Counted from the stretch's first letter, positions 31,817 through 39,972 are shown. The stretch: DNA of 64,000 nt from Egicoccus sp. AB-alg6-2 (GCF_041821025.1 NZ_JBGUAY010000001.1:186001-250000), one strand, 5' to 3'. The notes: generated from the letters alone by a model not told the origin. Translations and numbers: made by a program.

Positions 31817-33295
31817 ATCGGTACCGCGACCACGCCGCCGCTCGGGGTCGTCGCGGCCGGCCACACCGAGACGGTCGCGGCCGCCGCGCACGTCCTCGAG
31901 GCGGGCGGGAACGCGTTCGACGCGGCGGTCGCAGCGGGACTGGCGGCCGCGGTGGTCGAGCCGTGCCTGAGCAGTCTCGGTGGCGGCGGGTTCCTGCTGG
32001 CGCACACCGCGGCGGGCGAGGAGGTGCTGTTCGACTTCTTCGTCGACACGCCCGGCCGCGGCGTCGACGACGAGGTGGAGCCGCGGCTGGACGCGGTCAC
32101 GCTGCGGTTCGGCGCCGCGGACCAGGTCTTCCACGTCGGTCACGGTTCGGTCGCCGTGCCGGGGTGCCTCGCCGGTTACCTGCACGTCCACCACCGGTTG
32201 GGGCGGTTGCCGTTGGCTCGGGTCGTCGAGCCCGCGCGCCGGATGGCAGCCGACGGCGTGGTGCTCGGCCCCGGTCAGACCGCGGTCGTGCACCTGCTCG
32301 AACCGATCCTGACCCGGTCGCCGGAGGGCGCACGACGTTTTCGTCCCGATGGGCGGCGCCTGGCGGGCGACGAAGCCGTCCGCAACCAGAAGCTGGCCGA
32401 CTTCCTCGATGCCGTCGCGGCCGGCACGACCGCAGGGTTCGCCGACGCACCCATCGCCGCGGCGATCGCTGCCGACATGGCCGCCAACGGCGGCCTGCTC
32501 AGCGCCGAGGACCTGCGCGCGTACGAGGTCGTCGAGCGCGAACCGCTCTCGGTCGCCTATCGCGACGCGGTGCTGGTGACCAACCCGCTGCCCTCGCTCG
32601 GCGGCACGCTCATCGGTCGCGGCCTGCAACTGCTGGACACCCGCGAGCCGGCGGCCTTCGGCAGCGGCCGGCGCCTCCGCGACCTCGCCGAGGTCTTCGA
32701 CGACGTGTGGCGCCACCACACGTCCCCGACCGCCGTCAAGGGGACGACGCACGTCAGCGTCTGCGATGCCGAGGGCAACCTGGCTTCGATGACCACGTCC
32801 AACGGCAGCTGCAGCGGCGTGATCCTCGGCGACACCGGGGTGATGGCGAACAACATCACGGGCGAGTCCGACCTCAACCCGCACCTGCGCGTCGGCGCGC
32901 AGCCCCCGAGGCTGCGGCACCCGGCTGGTCGCCGGGTCGGTTCGATGATGGCCCCCTCGCTGCTGTACCGGCCTGATGCGCCGCCACTGGCGTTGGGCAG
33001 CGGCGGGTCAGAACGCATCCGCACCGCGATGACCCAGGTGGTGGTCAACCTCGTCGACCACGGCTTCGACGTCGAGGCCGCGGTCCGCGCTCCTCGCATC
33101 CACTGGGACGGCGCCGTCGTGCAGGTGGAGCCCGGCTTCGCGGAGGCGGCCATCGCGGAGCTCGCCACCGAGCGCGAGGTCAACGTCTGGCGCGTGTCCG
33201 ACCTGTACTTCGGCGGCACCCATGTCGCGGGACCCGACGGGGCCCGCGCCGGAGATCCGCGGCGGGGCGGCGCGAGCGTGGCGCTGCTGCCGTGA
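31817..33295 (+). CDS. ggt: Gamma-glutamyltransferase family protein (start codon uncertain)
   Basis: An Ntn-hydrolase that should autocleave and transfer or hydrolyse gamma-glutamyl groups from glutathione-like compounds. The N-terminal block AAHVLEAGGNAFDAAVAAGL and SLGGGGFLLAH match the family, and the nucleophile Thr lies in KGTTHVSVCDAEGN (about residue 310 from this start), followed by TTSNGSCSGV and GSGGSERI. There is no signal peptide, so a cytoplasmic form is likely. No ATG, GTG or TTG exists in frame near the conserved start; ATC 31817 is six bases after GGGAGC, and CTG 31790 is the alternative. It ends at a good terminator. Confidence 0.8.
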   Translation: MGTATTPPLGVVAAGHTETVAAAAHVLEAGGNAFDAAVAAGLAAAVVEPCLSSLGGGGFLLAHTAAGEEVLFDFFVDTPGRGVDDEVEPRLDAVTLRFGAADQVFHVGHGSVAVPGCLAGYLHVHHRLGRLPLARVVEPARRMAADGVVLGPGQTAVVHLLEPILTRSPEGARRFRPDGRRLAGDEAVRNQKLADFLDAVAAGTTAGFADAPIAAAIAADMAANGGLLSAEDLRAYEVVEREPLSVAYRDAVLVTNPLPSLGGTLIGRGLQLLDTREPAAFGSGRRLRDLAEVFDDVWRHHTSPTAVKGTTHVSVCDAEGNLASMTTSNGSCSGVILGDTGVMANNITGESDLNPHLRVGAQPPRLRHPAGRRVGSMMAPSLLYRPDAPPLALGSGGSERIRTAMTQVVVNLVDHGFDVEAAVRAPRIHWDGAVVQVEPGFAEAAIAELATEREVNVWRVSDLYFGGTHVAGPDGARAGDPRRGGASVALLP

Positions 33296-33326
33296 CGGAA
33301 CGGATCGGACCTCCGCGTTCCGTTTT
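33295..33326 (+). terminator. Rho-independent terminator after gamma-glutamyltransferase
   Basis: ACGGAACG at 33295-33302 pairs with CGTTCCGT at 33316-33323 and is followed directly by TTT. It begins on the last base of the stop codon. Confidence 0.75.
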
Positions 33327-33390
33327 GGGTCGCCGTGCGGGGTAGCCTCGACGCACGGCGGGAGGCCGTCAGCCGGCAGGAGGCATGCAC

Positions 33391-34590
33391 ATGCGTGAAG
33401 CAGTGATCGTCGAGGCGGTCCGGACCCCGGTCGGGCGTGGCAAGCCCGGCGGCGCGCTCTCCGGCTGGCATCCGGTGGACCTGCTGGCCGAGACGCTGCG
33501 TGGATTGGTGGCCCGTGCCGGGATCGACGCCGCCGAGATCGACGACGTGATCGCCGGTTGCGTGTCGCAAGCGGGTGCGCAGGCCTTCAACGTCGCCCGC
33601 AACGCCGTCCTGGCGGCCGGCTTCCCCGAGGCGGTGCCCGCGACCACGATCGACCGCCAATGCGGCTCGTCGCAGCAGGCCCTGCACTTCGCCGCCCAGG
33701 GTGTCCTCGCCGGCAGCTACGACGTCGCCGTCGCCTGCGGGGTCGAGGTCATGTCGAAGGTGCCGATGTTCTCGTCCACCATGGGCCAGGACCCGTTCGG
33801 GCGGCGACTGCTCGAGCGCTACCCCGAAGGGTTGGTCAACCAGGGCATCTCGGCCGAGCTGATCGCGGCCAAGTGGGGCCTGTCGCGCGAGGATCTCGAC
33901 GCCTTCTCGGCGCATTCACACCAGCGTGCCGCGGCGGCGACCGCCGACGGTCGCTTCGAGGCCGAGTTGCTGCCGGTCGCCGTCGACCGCGGCGAGGGCC
34001 CGACCGGCGAGACCATGACGGCCGACGAGGGGATTCGCCCCGATTCCACGCCCGAATCGCTGGCCGGTCTGCGCCCCGCGTTCCACGACGACGGTCTCGC
34101 CGAGCGGTTCCCACAGATCCAGTGGGTGGTCACCGCCGGGGGCGCGTCCCAGATCTCCGACGGCGCGGCCGCCGTCCTCGTGATGGAGCGCAGTCGGGCG
34201 GAGGCACTCGGGCTCACCCCACGCGCGCGCATCCACACGATGGCCGTCGCCGGCGACGACCCGATCTTCATGCTCACCGGGGTGATCCCCGCCACGCAGC
34301 AGGTGCTGCAGCGCGCCGGGATGACCGTCGACGACATCGACGCCTTCGAGGTCAACGAGGCCTTCGCGCCGGTCGTGCTCGCCTGGCAGCAGGAGACCGG
34401 AGCCGACCTCGACAAGGTCAACGTCAACGGTGGCGCGATCGCCAACGGCCACCCGTTGGGGGCCTCGGGCGCCAAGCTGACCACCACGCTGCTGCACGTG
34501 CTCGAGCAGACCGGCGGCCGCTTCGGCCTGCAGACGATGTGCGAAGGCGGTGGCATGGCCAACGCCACCATCATCGAACGCCTCGGCTGA
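33391..34590 (+). CDS. Acetyl-CoA acetyltransferase (thiolase)
   Basis: A 399-residue type II thiolase that condenses or cleaves acyl-CoAs in fatty-acid metabolism. The nucleophile is Cys91 (IDRQCGSSQQA). The oxyanion and catalytic loops NEAFAP (Asn322-Glu323), GHPLGASGA (His354) and CEGGGMANA (Cys384) are intact. Length is typical. Of two nearby ATGs, 33391 has the better ribosome spacing from AGGAGG at 33378-33383; the first ATG at 33385 is only one base from it. A TAGCCT element lies upstream at 33343. The thioesterase gene begins three bases after its stop, so the two act together. Confidence 0.95.
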   Translation: MREAVIVEAVRTPVGRGKPGGALSGWHPVDLLAETLRGLVARAGIDAAEIDDVIAGCVSQAGAQAFNVARNAVLAAGFPEAVPATTIDRQCGSSQQALHFAAQGVLAGSYDVAVACGVEVMSKVPMFSSTMGQDPFGRRLLERYPEGLVNQGISAELIAAKWGLSREDLDAFSAHSHQRAAAATADGRFEAELLPVAVDRGEGPTGETMTADEGIRPDSTPESLAGLRPAFHDDGLAERFPQIQWVVTAGGASQISDGAAAVLVMERSRAEALGLTPRARIHTMAVAGDDPIFMLTGVIPATQQVLQRAGMTVDDIDAFEVNEAFAPVVLAWQQETGADLDKVNVNGGAIANGHPLGASGAKLTTTLLHVLEQTGGRFGLQTMCEGGGMANATIIERLG

Positions 34591-34593
34591 GCG

Positions 34594-35064
34594 ATGACCT
34601 CAGACCCCGACGCCCAGTCGATCCCGAACCGGGCCGACCTCGACCAGCTGTGGCACAGCGACGAGTTCGCGGGCCGCCTGGGGGCAGAGCTCGAGGACTG
34701 GGGCGGCGGCTGGGCCCGGGTCGGGTTGACCGTCACCGACCAGCACCGCAACTTCGCCGGCTGGTTGCACGGGGGCGTCGGGTTCGGGCTCGGGGACGTC
34801 GCGTTCGCCGTCGCGTCGAACTCGTGGGGTCGGCTGGCCGTCGCCCTCAGCGTCGACGTGCAGTTCCTCGCGTCAGCGGCGCCGGGCGACCGCCTGGTTG
34901 CCGAGGGCCACGAGCGCCATCGCACCAAACGCACCGGTGCGTACCTCATCGAGGTCCGCTCCGACACCGGCCTGGTCGCGAGCCTGCACGCCCTCGTGCA
35001 CCGCACGAGTCGCTGGCACCTCGGCGAGGACGCCTGGTCCGACGAGTGGCGCGCCACCCATTGA
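34594..35064 (+). CDS. Hotdog-fold thioesterase (PaaI-like)
   Basis: A 156-residue hotdog-fold protein. The conserved HRNFAGWLHGGVGFGLGDVA resembles the PaaI/hydroxyphenylacetyl-CoA thioesterase signature (HxNxxGxxHGGxxxxLxDxA), with Asp in the GLGDVAFAVASN helix as the catalytic acid. The second half (LSVDVQFLASAAPGDRLVAEG, YLIEVRSDTGLVASLHALVH) completes the sheet. It follows the thiolase by three bases with no promoter between, suggesting a shared acyl-CoA pathway such as aromatic or fatty-acid catabolism. Confidence 0.87.
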   Translation: MTSDPDAQSIPNRADLDQLWHSDEFAGRLGAELEDWGGGWARVGLTVTDQHRNFAGWLHGGVGFGLGDVAFAVASNSWGRLAVALSVDVQFLASAAPGDRLVAEGHERHRTKRTGAYLIEVRSDTGLVASLHALVHRTSRWHLGEDAWSDEWRATH

Positions 35065-35109
35065 CGGTCGGGCACACTGGTGCGAGGTCGTCGCCAACGA
35101 GGTCGCCAC

Positions 35110-35430
35110 GTGCTGTTGCTGTTGATCCCCGCCGCCGGGTTGGCGGTCGCGGTCGGCGTGCTCTTCGGATGGCGGTGGGTCTTCGCCCCGCTGCTCGGTT
35201 GGGTCCTGCTGACCTGGCTGCTCGGTTCCCTGCGGGCGCTGGGTCAGGACGCCAAGGCGCCCGGCATGCCGGCCGAGGACGTCGTCGCCACGCCCGTCGC
35301 TGCGGGCGAACGCACCCTGTTCTGGTGCGAGGAGTGCGGCACCGAGGTGCTGCTGATCGTGCGGGGCACGTCGCGCGCACCGAGCCACTGCGGCCAGCGC
35401 ATGCACGAGCGCACCGAGATCCTCAACTAG
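35110..35430 (+). CDS. Small membrane protein with C-terminal zinc-ribbon-like segment
   Basis: A 106-residue protein with two hydrophobic helices (LLLLIPAAGLAVAVGVLFGW and FAPLLGWVLLTWLLGSL) and a soluble tail carrying Cys73-x2-Cys76 (WCEECG) and His93-Cys94 (SHCGQRM), which could bind zinc. The GTG start follows GAGG at 35099-35102. Its stop overlaps the stop of the convergent FmdB-like gene in the shared four bases CTAG. Function is unknown; the neighbour is another small zinc ribbon. Confidence 0.65.
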   Translation: MLLLLIPAAGLAVAVGVLFGWRWVFAPLLGWVLLTWLLGSLRALGQDAKAPGMPAEDVVATPVAAGERTLFWCEECGTEVLLIVRGTSRAPSHCGQRMHERTEILN

Positions 35431-35681
35431 CCACCGCCCTCGGCGATGCGATCGGCGCGTTCGGCGACGGTCCGGAAGTCCCCGCGACCGGGGCGATCGG
35501 GCACGAAACCGTCGGTACGCGAGAAGCCCCAGGCGTTGAGGCGGACGGCCACGCGACTGAAGCGGCGTTCGAGAGGCCCGGCACAGTCCGGGCAGGGTCC
35601 CGGGTCGGCCGCACGCGCGTAGGGCAGCAGCCGCTCGGTGTGCTGTCCACAGTCGGCGCAGGCGTACTCGTAGACCGGCAT
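35427..35681 (-). CDS. FmdB-family zinc-ribbon protein
   Basis: An 84-residue protein starting PVYEYACADCG, the hallmark of the FmdB/CxxC_CxxC_SSSS family of putative regulatory zinc ribbons. Zinc ligands are Cys8, Cys11, Cys30 and Cys33 (CPDC). The tail after residue 45 is polar. ATG 35681 has a strong GGAGGAAGG site upstream; the frame continues upstream through the DnaA-box cluster but that part is non-coding in character. FmdB proteins were linked to regulation of acetamidase/formamidase genes. Confidence 0.83.
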   Translation of the reverse strand: MPVYEYACADCGQHTERLLPYARAADPGPCPDCAGPLERRFSRVAVRLNAWGFSRTDGFVPDRPGRGDFRTVAERADRIAEGGG

Positions 35682-35763
35682 TCGCGCCCCTTCCTCCGGT
35701 GCATCGTTCGCGCACGCGCCCAGTGACGGCAACCACGACCGTAGCCCCGTCGCGGCCGGGCGG

Positions 35764-35838
35764 TTGTCCACGACCCTGTGGAAAACCGTGTGGAGGGACG
35801 TTCGACCCATCCGACTGTTATCCACAGGATGTGGACGT
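35764..35838. other. DnaA-box cluster in the crgA-fmdB intergenic region
   Basis: A perfect box TTATCCACA (35818-35826), TTGTCCACG (35764-35772, 8/9 to the actinobacterial consensus), TTTTCCACA on the minus strand (35785-35777, 8/9), and ACGTCCACA on the minus strand (35838-35830, 7/9) lie within 75 bp. The flank to 35880 is locally AT-richer than the rest of this genome. This density is far above chance at such GC content and resembles part of an oriC or a DnaA-titrating locus. Confidence 0.6.
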
Positions 35839-35849
35839 GCGGACAGGGG

Positions 35850-35869
35850 AAAACTGGGGATATCTCCCC
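35850..35869 (-). terminator. Rho-independent terminator of crgA
   Basis: Read on the minus strand, GGGGA-GATA-TCCCC is followed by AGTTTT, a short hairpin with a T-run, 45 bases after the crgA stop. It borders the DnaA-box cluster and explains part of its AT-richness. Confidence 0.6.
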
Positions 35870-35913
35870 GATTTTGCCCCTGACCTGGGGAAACGCGCGC
35901 GACCCGCCGGCAG

Positions 35914-36186
35914 TCAGCGCCAGCGGACGAGGAACCCGAAGCCCGCGATCAGCAACGCGAATCCGACCACCAGGCCCCAGTTGCCGTACAGCGGCGGCAC
36001 CGTCGCCAGCCAGTCCTGGGCGGTCGGCAGATACGCCAGCAGGATGACCGCGACGCCAGCGACGAGCAGTCCGACACCGACCTTGGGCACCCACGGCGCG
36101 GAGGGCGCGGGATTCTTCGCCGGCGGGCTGGTCTGATACGCCCGCGGACGGTTGCGTCCCTTGCGGCGGTGCTTGCTCTGCGGCAT
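35914..36186 (-). CDS. crgA: Cell division protein CrgA
   Basis: A 90-residue actinobacterial divisome protein that recruits or stabilises FtsZ-ring and septal penicillin-binding proteins. A basic N-terminus (SKHRRKGRNRPR) precedes two helices, VGVGLLVAGVAVILLAYLP and YGNWGLVVGFALLIAGFGFLV, joined by the conserved PTAQDW motif. Length and topology are typical. The ATG is at 36186 with weak GAGG upstream. Its place near sortase, pabA and the pknB operon matches the mycobacterial order. Confidence 0.95.
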   Translation of the reverse strand: MPQSKHRRKGRNRPRAYQTSPPAKNPAPSAPWVPKVGVGLLVAGVAVILLAYLPTAQDWLATVPPLYGNWGLVVGFALLIAGFGFLVRWR

Positions 36187-36302
36187 CGAAAAGGCCTCGG
36201 CTGACGGACGGCATGCGCGCGGCAGCCTACCGGGCGTGCTGGCTACCCTTTCGGTTTCGGCCGGGTGCGCCCGCCGGGGACGCAATTCGACGAGGGACAC
36301 CG

Positions 36303-37019
36303 GTGATACGCATCGCTCGTGGGCTCGGCTGGACGCTGGTCGTCTCGGGCGCCGTCGTGTTGCTGTACGTCGTGTACCTGTTGTGGTTCACGGACCTGTC
36401 CGCCAACGCCTCGCAGCGCGAACTCGCCGAAGCGTGGGAGTCGCCGCAGGCCGAGCCCGGTGACGTCGACGACGCCGGCGACGGCGTGTCGGTCGGCGGC
36501 GGGTTCGAGGTCCCCGAACAGGGTGTGACCACGCTGCCCGGCGACGGCGACGGCGAGGGTGAGGCCGAGCCCGTCGACACCGGCGAGGCGTTCCTGGCGA
36601 TGTGGTTCGAGCGCGACGGACAGCGCGTCGTCGCCGACGACGTCCTCTACGTCGTCGGTGACGTGACGCTCGACCACCTGCGTCTCGGACCCGGCCACTA
36701 TCCCCAGTCGGCCGCCCCGGGCGACCCGGGCAACCTCGCCATCGCCGGACACCGGACGACCTACGGGCGCCCGTTCTGGGCGTTGGACGAGCTCGCCGAG
36801 GGCGACACGATCCACGTCGTCGACCGGTCGGGTCAGGAGTGGGTCTACGCCTATCGCGAGCAGCGGGTGGTCGCGCCGACCGACATCTGGGTCATCGGGG
36901 ACGGCGCATGGGGGACCGAAGCGCCGACCATCACCCTGACGACCTGTCATCCGCGCTTCAGCGCGGCCCAGCGCCTGATCGCCTGGGGAGAACTGGTGGA
37001 GGAACCTCTTGCCTCGTGA
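36303..37019 (+). CDS. srtE: Class E sortase
   Basis: A 238-residue transpeptidase that should attach surface proteins with LAxTG-type signals to peptidoglycan. An N-terminal helix at 8-29 anchors it, then an acidic Gly/Asp-rich linker to about residue 100, then the sortase barrel. The catalytic residues are His150 (AGHRTTYG), Cys215 in TLTTCHP, and Arg224 (AAQRLI). TLTTC and the lack of a long C-terminus mark class E. GTG 36303 follows GAGGGAC at 36291; TACCCT at 36244 may be its -10. Sortase E beside crgA/pabA is typical of actinobacteria. Confidence 0.93.
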   Translation: MIRIARGLGWTLVVSGAVVLLYVVYLLWFTDLSANASQRELAEAWESPQAEPGDVDDAGDGVSVGGGFEVPEQGVTTLPGDGDGEGEAEPVDTGEAFLAMWFERDGQRVVADDVLYVVGDVTLDHLRLGPGHYPQSAAPGDPGNLAIAGHRTTYGRPFWALDELAEGDTIHVVDRSGQEWVYAYREQRVVAPTDIWVIGDGAWGTEAPTITLTTCHPRFSAAQRLIAWGELVEEPLAS

Positions 37020-37185
37020 CGCTGATGGCGGGCGGATGCCCAGGTGGCTCCGCGCGACGCTGCTGGTCGTGCTGATCGCCGTCGTGGTCGTGATCCTGTT
37101 CACGACGGTGTTCCCGTGGGTCGAGCAGCGACTCGAGGACCCGACGCTGGGGGCGGCGGTTCAGCTGGTACGGGCACCGAGGTAG
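37009..37185 (+). CDS. 58-residue single-helix membrane protein overlapping the sortase gene
   Basis: A small gene starting at TTG 37009 with GGAGG at 36998-37002, six bases upstream. The product has a basic N-terminus (RMPRWLRATLL), one membrane helix (LLVVLIAVVVVILFTTVF) and a short polar tail (VEQRLEDPTLGAAV). Its first 11 bases overlap the end of the sortase gene, so it is translationally coupled to it, and its last 25 bases overlap the end of the convergent polyprenyl synthase gene. I know no name for it; a role with sortase or the envelope is inferred from position only. Confidence 0.6.
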   Translation: MPRDADGGRMPRWLRATLLVVLIAVVVVILFTTVFPWVEQRLEDPTLGAAVQLVRAPR

Positions 37186-38228
37186 TCGGCGAGCGACCGG
37201 AGCGCGACGGCCGTGGATTCGGGCAGGGGCAGGCGCTCGAGCTCGGCGAGGCTGGCCGCGACCTGGTCGGCGACGTAGGCCTCGGCCGCGGCGCGGGCAC
37301 CCGACGCCTCGAGGGCGTCGCGCACGTCGTCGGCGCGGGCCTCGTCGAGGTTCGGATCGCCGAGCGCGGCATCCAGCCAGCGCCAGGCGTCCGCGTCGAG
37401 CCGGGCGGCCGCCTCGGCGATCAGCAGGGTGCGCTTGCCCTCGGCGAGGTCGCCGAGGGTCGACTTGCCGGTCTCGGCCGTCTCGCCGAAGACGCCGAGC
37501 AGGTCGTCGCGGACCTGGAACGCGCGCCCCAGCGGGTCCCCGAAGCGCGCCAGCCCGGCCACGAGCCCGTCGTCCGCGCCACCGAGGACGGCGCCCACCT
37601 CCAGCGGCCGGGCGACCGAGTACCAGCCCGACTTCATGGCCGCGATGCGCTCGGCGAGGGCGCGGTCGGTGGTGCGGCTGGTGGCGGCCCACAGGTCGAG
37701 GTACTGGCCGGCCATCACCTCCTCGCGGAGGCGCGTGAACGTGCCGAACGCGGCGAGGAGCCGCTCGGGTGCGACCTCGGCGGCAAGGAACAGCTCGTCG
37801 GCGAGGACGAACGCGAGGTCGCCGAGCAGGATCGCCACCGCCTCACCATAGGCCCGGGCGTCGCCGTCCCATCCGGCGTCGCGATGCATCCGTTCGAAGA
37901 CGCGGTGCACGGTCGCCTCGCCCCGGCGGCTGTCGGCGCGATCGATCACGTCGTCGTGCGCGAGCGCGCAGGTGTGCAACAGCTCGAGCGCGATGGCGGG
38001 CCCCATCACGCGGGCGTTGCCCTCGCCACCCGCGGCGGCGTGCCCGAGGAGCAGCAGGACCGGCCGGATCCGCTTGCCACCCCGGACAAATGACCGCAGC
38101 TCGTCCCCGACCGGCGCGAGCGAGGGGTGGTACTCGGGCAGGCGCGCCAGGCGATCGCCGAGTGCCACCTCCAGTGCGACGTCGACCTCGGCACGCAGGT
38201 CGCGCAGCGCGGAGGGAGCGGCGTTCAC
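37161..38228 (-). CDS. Polyprenyl diphosphate synthase (trans-isoprenyl type)
   Basis: A 355-residue enzyme that extends allylic diphosphates with isopentenyl diphosphate. The first Asp-rich motif is HDDVIDRAD (Asp92, Asp93, Asp96) and the second is the RDDLLGVFG region at about 242, with GGKRIRP and the KSTLGDLAEGKRTLL block also present. Product length cannot be fixed by sight: residues before the first motif are bulky-to-small (LLHTCALAHDD), so geranylgeranyl or longer is possible. It could feed menaquinone or carotenoid synthesis. The GTG start has AGGA upstream. Confidence 0.9.
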   Translation of the reverse strand: MNAAPSALRDLRAEVDVALEVALGDRLARLPEYHPSLAPVGDELRSFVRGGKRIRPVLLLLGHAAAGGEGNARVMGPAIALELLHTCALAHDDVIDRADSRRGEATVHRVFERMHRDAGWDGDARAYGEAVAILLGDLAFVLADELFLAAEVAPERLLAAFGTFTRLREEVMAGQYLDLWAATSRTTDRALAERIAAMKSGWYSVARPLEVGAVLGGADDGLVAGLARFGDPLGRAFQVRDDLLGVFGETAETGKSTLGDLAEGKRTLLIAEAAARLDADAWRWLDAALGDPNLDEARADDVRDALEASGARAAAEAYVADQVAASLAELERLPLPESTAVALRSLADYLGARTS

Positions 38229-38320
38229 GGCGGTCCTGACGATGGGCCGGGCACACGCTAGCCGCGTCTGGCCCTACACTTCGGGGCTCGTCGTCCCATT
38301 TTCCGTTCCAGGAGTCCGCG

Positions 38321-39967
38321 GTGGCCGGACCGCCGGACCCGGCGTCGCTCGAGCGCCCCTGGCTCGAGGCCTACCCGCCGGGCGTGCCGCCGACGTATCG
38401 CCTGCCGGCGGTGGCCCTGCCCCGCCTGCTCGACGACGCGGCCCGCGACTTCCCCTCCACGCCGGCCCTGATCGCCGACGGTGCGACCATCGACTTCGTC
38501 ACCCTGCGCGAGCGGGTCGAAGCGGTGGCGAGCCGGCTCGCCGGGCGGGGCCTCGGGGTCGGCAGCCGCGTGCTGGTCGGACTGCACAACTCCGCTGCCG
38601 CGCCCGTGCTGTTGCTCGCGCTGTGGCGCCTCGGCGCCGTGGTGATCCCCGTGTCACCCGCCTTGCCCGCGGAGCGGCTGCGTGCGGTCGCCGAGGACGC
38701 CCGGGTCGACGCCGCGGTGGGAGCCCCCCGGCTCCTGCACGAGCTGCGGCAGCACGTCGCGCTGCCGCCGGTCGCGGTGTGCGTCACCGGCGGCGAGTGG
38801 CCGGCACGCACGCGGCGCATCCGTCTGCCCCGCCGTCCGGTCCGTGGTGGCGGTGACCACGTCACCCTCGCGGACCTGCTCCTCGAGGACGCGTCGACGC
38901 CACTGCCGCCGGTCGTCGCCGCCGACGCCGAGGCCGCCTACGTCTACCGGGCGCGTGGCGAGGACCTGCGGGGGGTCGTGCTCAGCCACGCGAACCTCGT
39001 CGCCAACGCGTTCCAGGCCCGCCTGTGGGTTCCCGACGTCCAAGCGGGACGCGAGCGCGTGCTGGTCGCCGATCCGTTGCACGAGGTCCTGCCGCTGACC
39101 CTCGGCCTGCTGGCGGGCCTGCTGTCGGCGGCAACGCTGGTCCTGGTGGACCGCCCCGAACCGGGTGAGCTGGCCCGGATCATCGAACGCGAGAAGCCGA
39201 CGCTGTTCCCCACCGTGCCGGCCCGTCTCCACGCCCTGCTGGCCGACCGCGACGCCGTACGGCGCGACCTGACGTCGCTGCGGGTGTGTGTCGCCGGCGG
39301 CGCGCCGCTGGACCCGGGCTTGGCCGCCGAGGTCGAGCGGCGCACCGGCGGGGCGCGCGTACGGGAGGGGTACGGCCTCGCCGAGGCCGCCCCCCTCACC
39401 CATGCGCAGCCGGTCTACGGCCGGGCGACGTTCGGCACCATCGGCCTTCCGGTGACCGGCACCGTGGCCGTGGTCGTCGACCCGGACGACCTCGGACGCG
39501 TGCTCCCGCCGGACACGCCGGGCATGCTGCTCGTGCACGGGCCGCAGGTGGCGCAGGGCTACCTCGATCGTGACGAGCTCAGCCGGGCCACCTTCGTGGA
39601 CGGGTGGCTGGTCACCGGTGACCTGGCGACGGTCGACGCCGACGGGGTCTTCACCCACGTCGGTCGCGTCGAGGAGGTCGTCAAGCGCGAGGGCCAGTTC
39701 GTCTCGCCCCGCCACGTCGAGGCGGCGCTCAGCCGGCACCCCGCCGTCGCGCGAGCGGGCGTGGTGACGGTGGGTGACCTGCTGTTCGGCGCGGTCGTGC
39801 CGCGCCGGCGCGGGCGGGTGCACAGCGACGCCATGGTGGAGCACTGCCGGAATCTTCTCGACCCCGTGGCCGTTCCTGATCGCGTGATCGCCGTGGACCG
39901 GCTTCCCGAGACCAGCGCCGGCGACCTCGACCGCGACGAACTGCGACGCCAACTGGCGGGAAGGTGA
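38321..39967 (+). CDS. AMP-binding superfamily protein with degenerate catalytic motifs
   Basis: A 548-residue adenylate-forming enzyme homologue. The fold is recognisable: an N-terminal half with PALIADGATIDFVTLRERVEAV, an EGYGLAEAAP motif (A5), GWLVTGDLATVDADG (A7) and RVEEVVKREGQFVSP (A8). However, the P-loop TSGTTGxPKG is replaced by YRARGEDLRG, and the C-terminal catalytic Lys of the A10 motif is replaced (TSAGDLDRDELRR). It probably cannot adenylate normally, so it may be a scaffold or altered enzyme. The GTG start has AGGAG at 38310-38314. The pabA gene overlaps its stop. Confidence 0.82.
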   Translation: MAGPPDPASLERPWLEAYPPGVPPTYRLPAVALPRLLDDAARDFPSTPALIADGATIDFVTLRERVEAVASRLAGRGLGVGSRVLVGLHNSAAAPVLLLALWRLGAVVIPVSPALPAERLRAVAEDARVDAAVGAPRLLHELRQHVALPPVAVCVTGGEWPARTRRIRLPRRPVRGGGDHVTLADLLLEDASTPLPPVVAADAEAAYVYRARGEDLRGVVLSHANLVANAFQARLWVPDVQAGRERVLVADPLHEVLPLTLGLLAGLLSAATLVLVDRPEPGELARIIEREKPTLFPTVPARLHALLADRDAVRRDLTSLRVCVAGGAPLDPGLAAEVERRTGGARVREGYGLAEAAPLTHAQPVYGRATFGTIGLPVTGTVAVVVDPDDLGRVLPPDTPGMLLVHGPQVAQGYLDRDELSRATFVDGWLVTGDLATVDADGVFTHVGRVEEVVKREGQFVSPRHVEAALSRHPAVARAGVVTVGDLLFGAVVPRRRGRVHSDAMVEHCRNLLDPVAVPDRVIAVDRLPETSAGDLDRDELRRQLAGR

Positions 39968-39972
39968 CCGAC

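Noticed and set aside
35643-35651. CTGTCCACA, an 8/9 DnaA-box match
   Set aside because: It is inside the fmdB coding sequence and encodes conserved residues of the zinc-ribbon protein, so it is not counted in the cluster.
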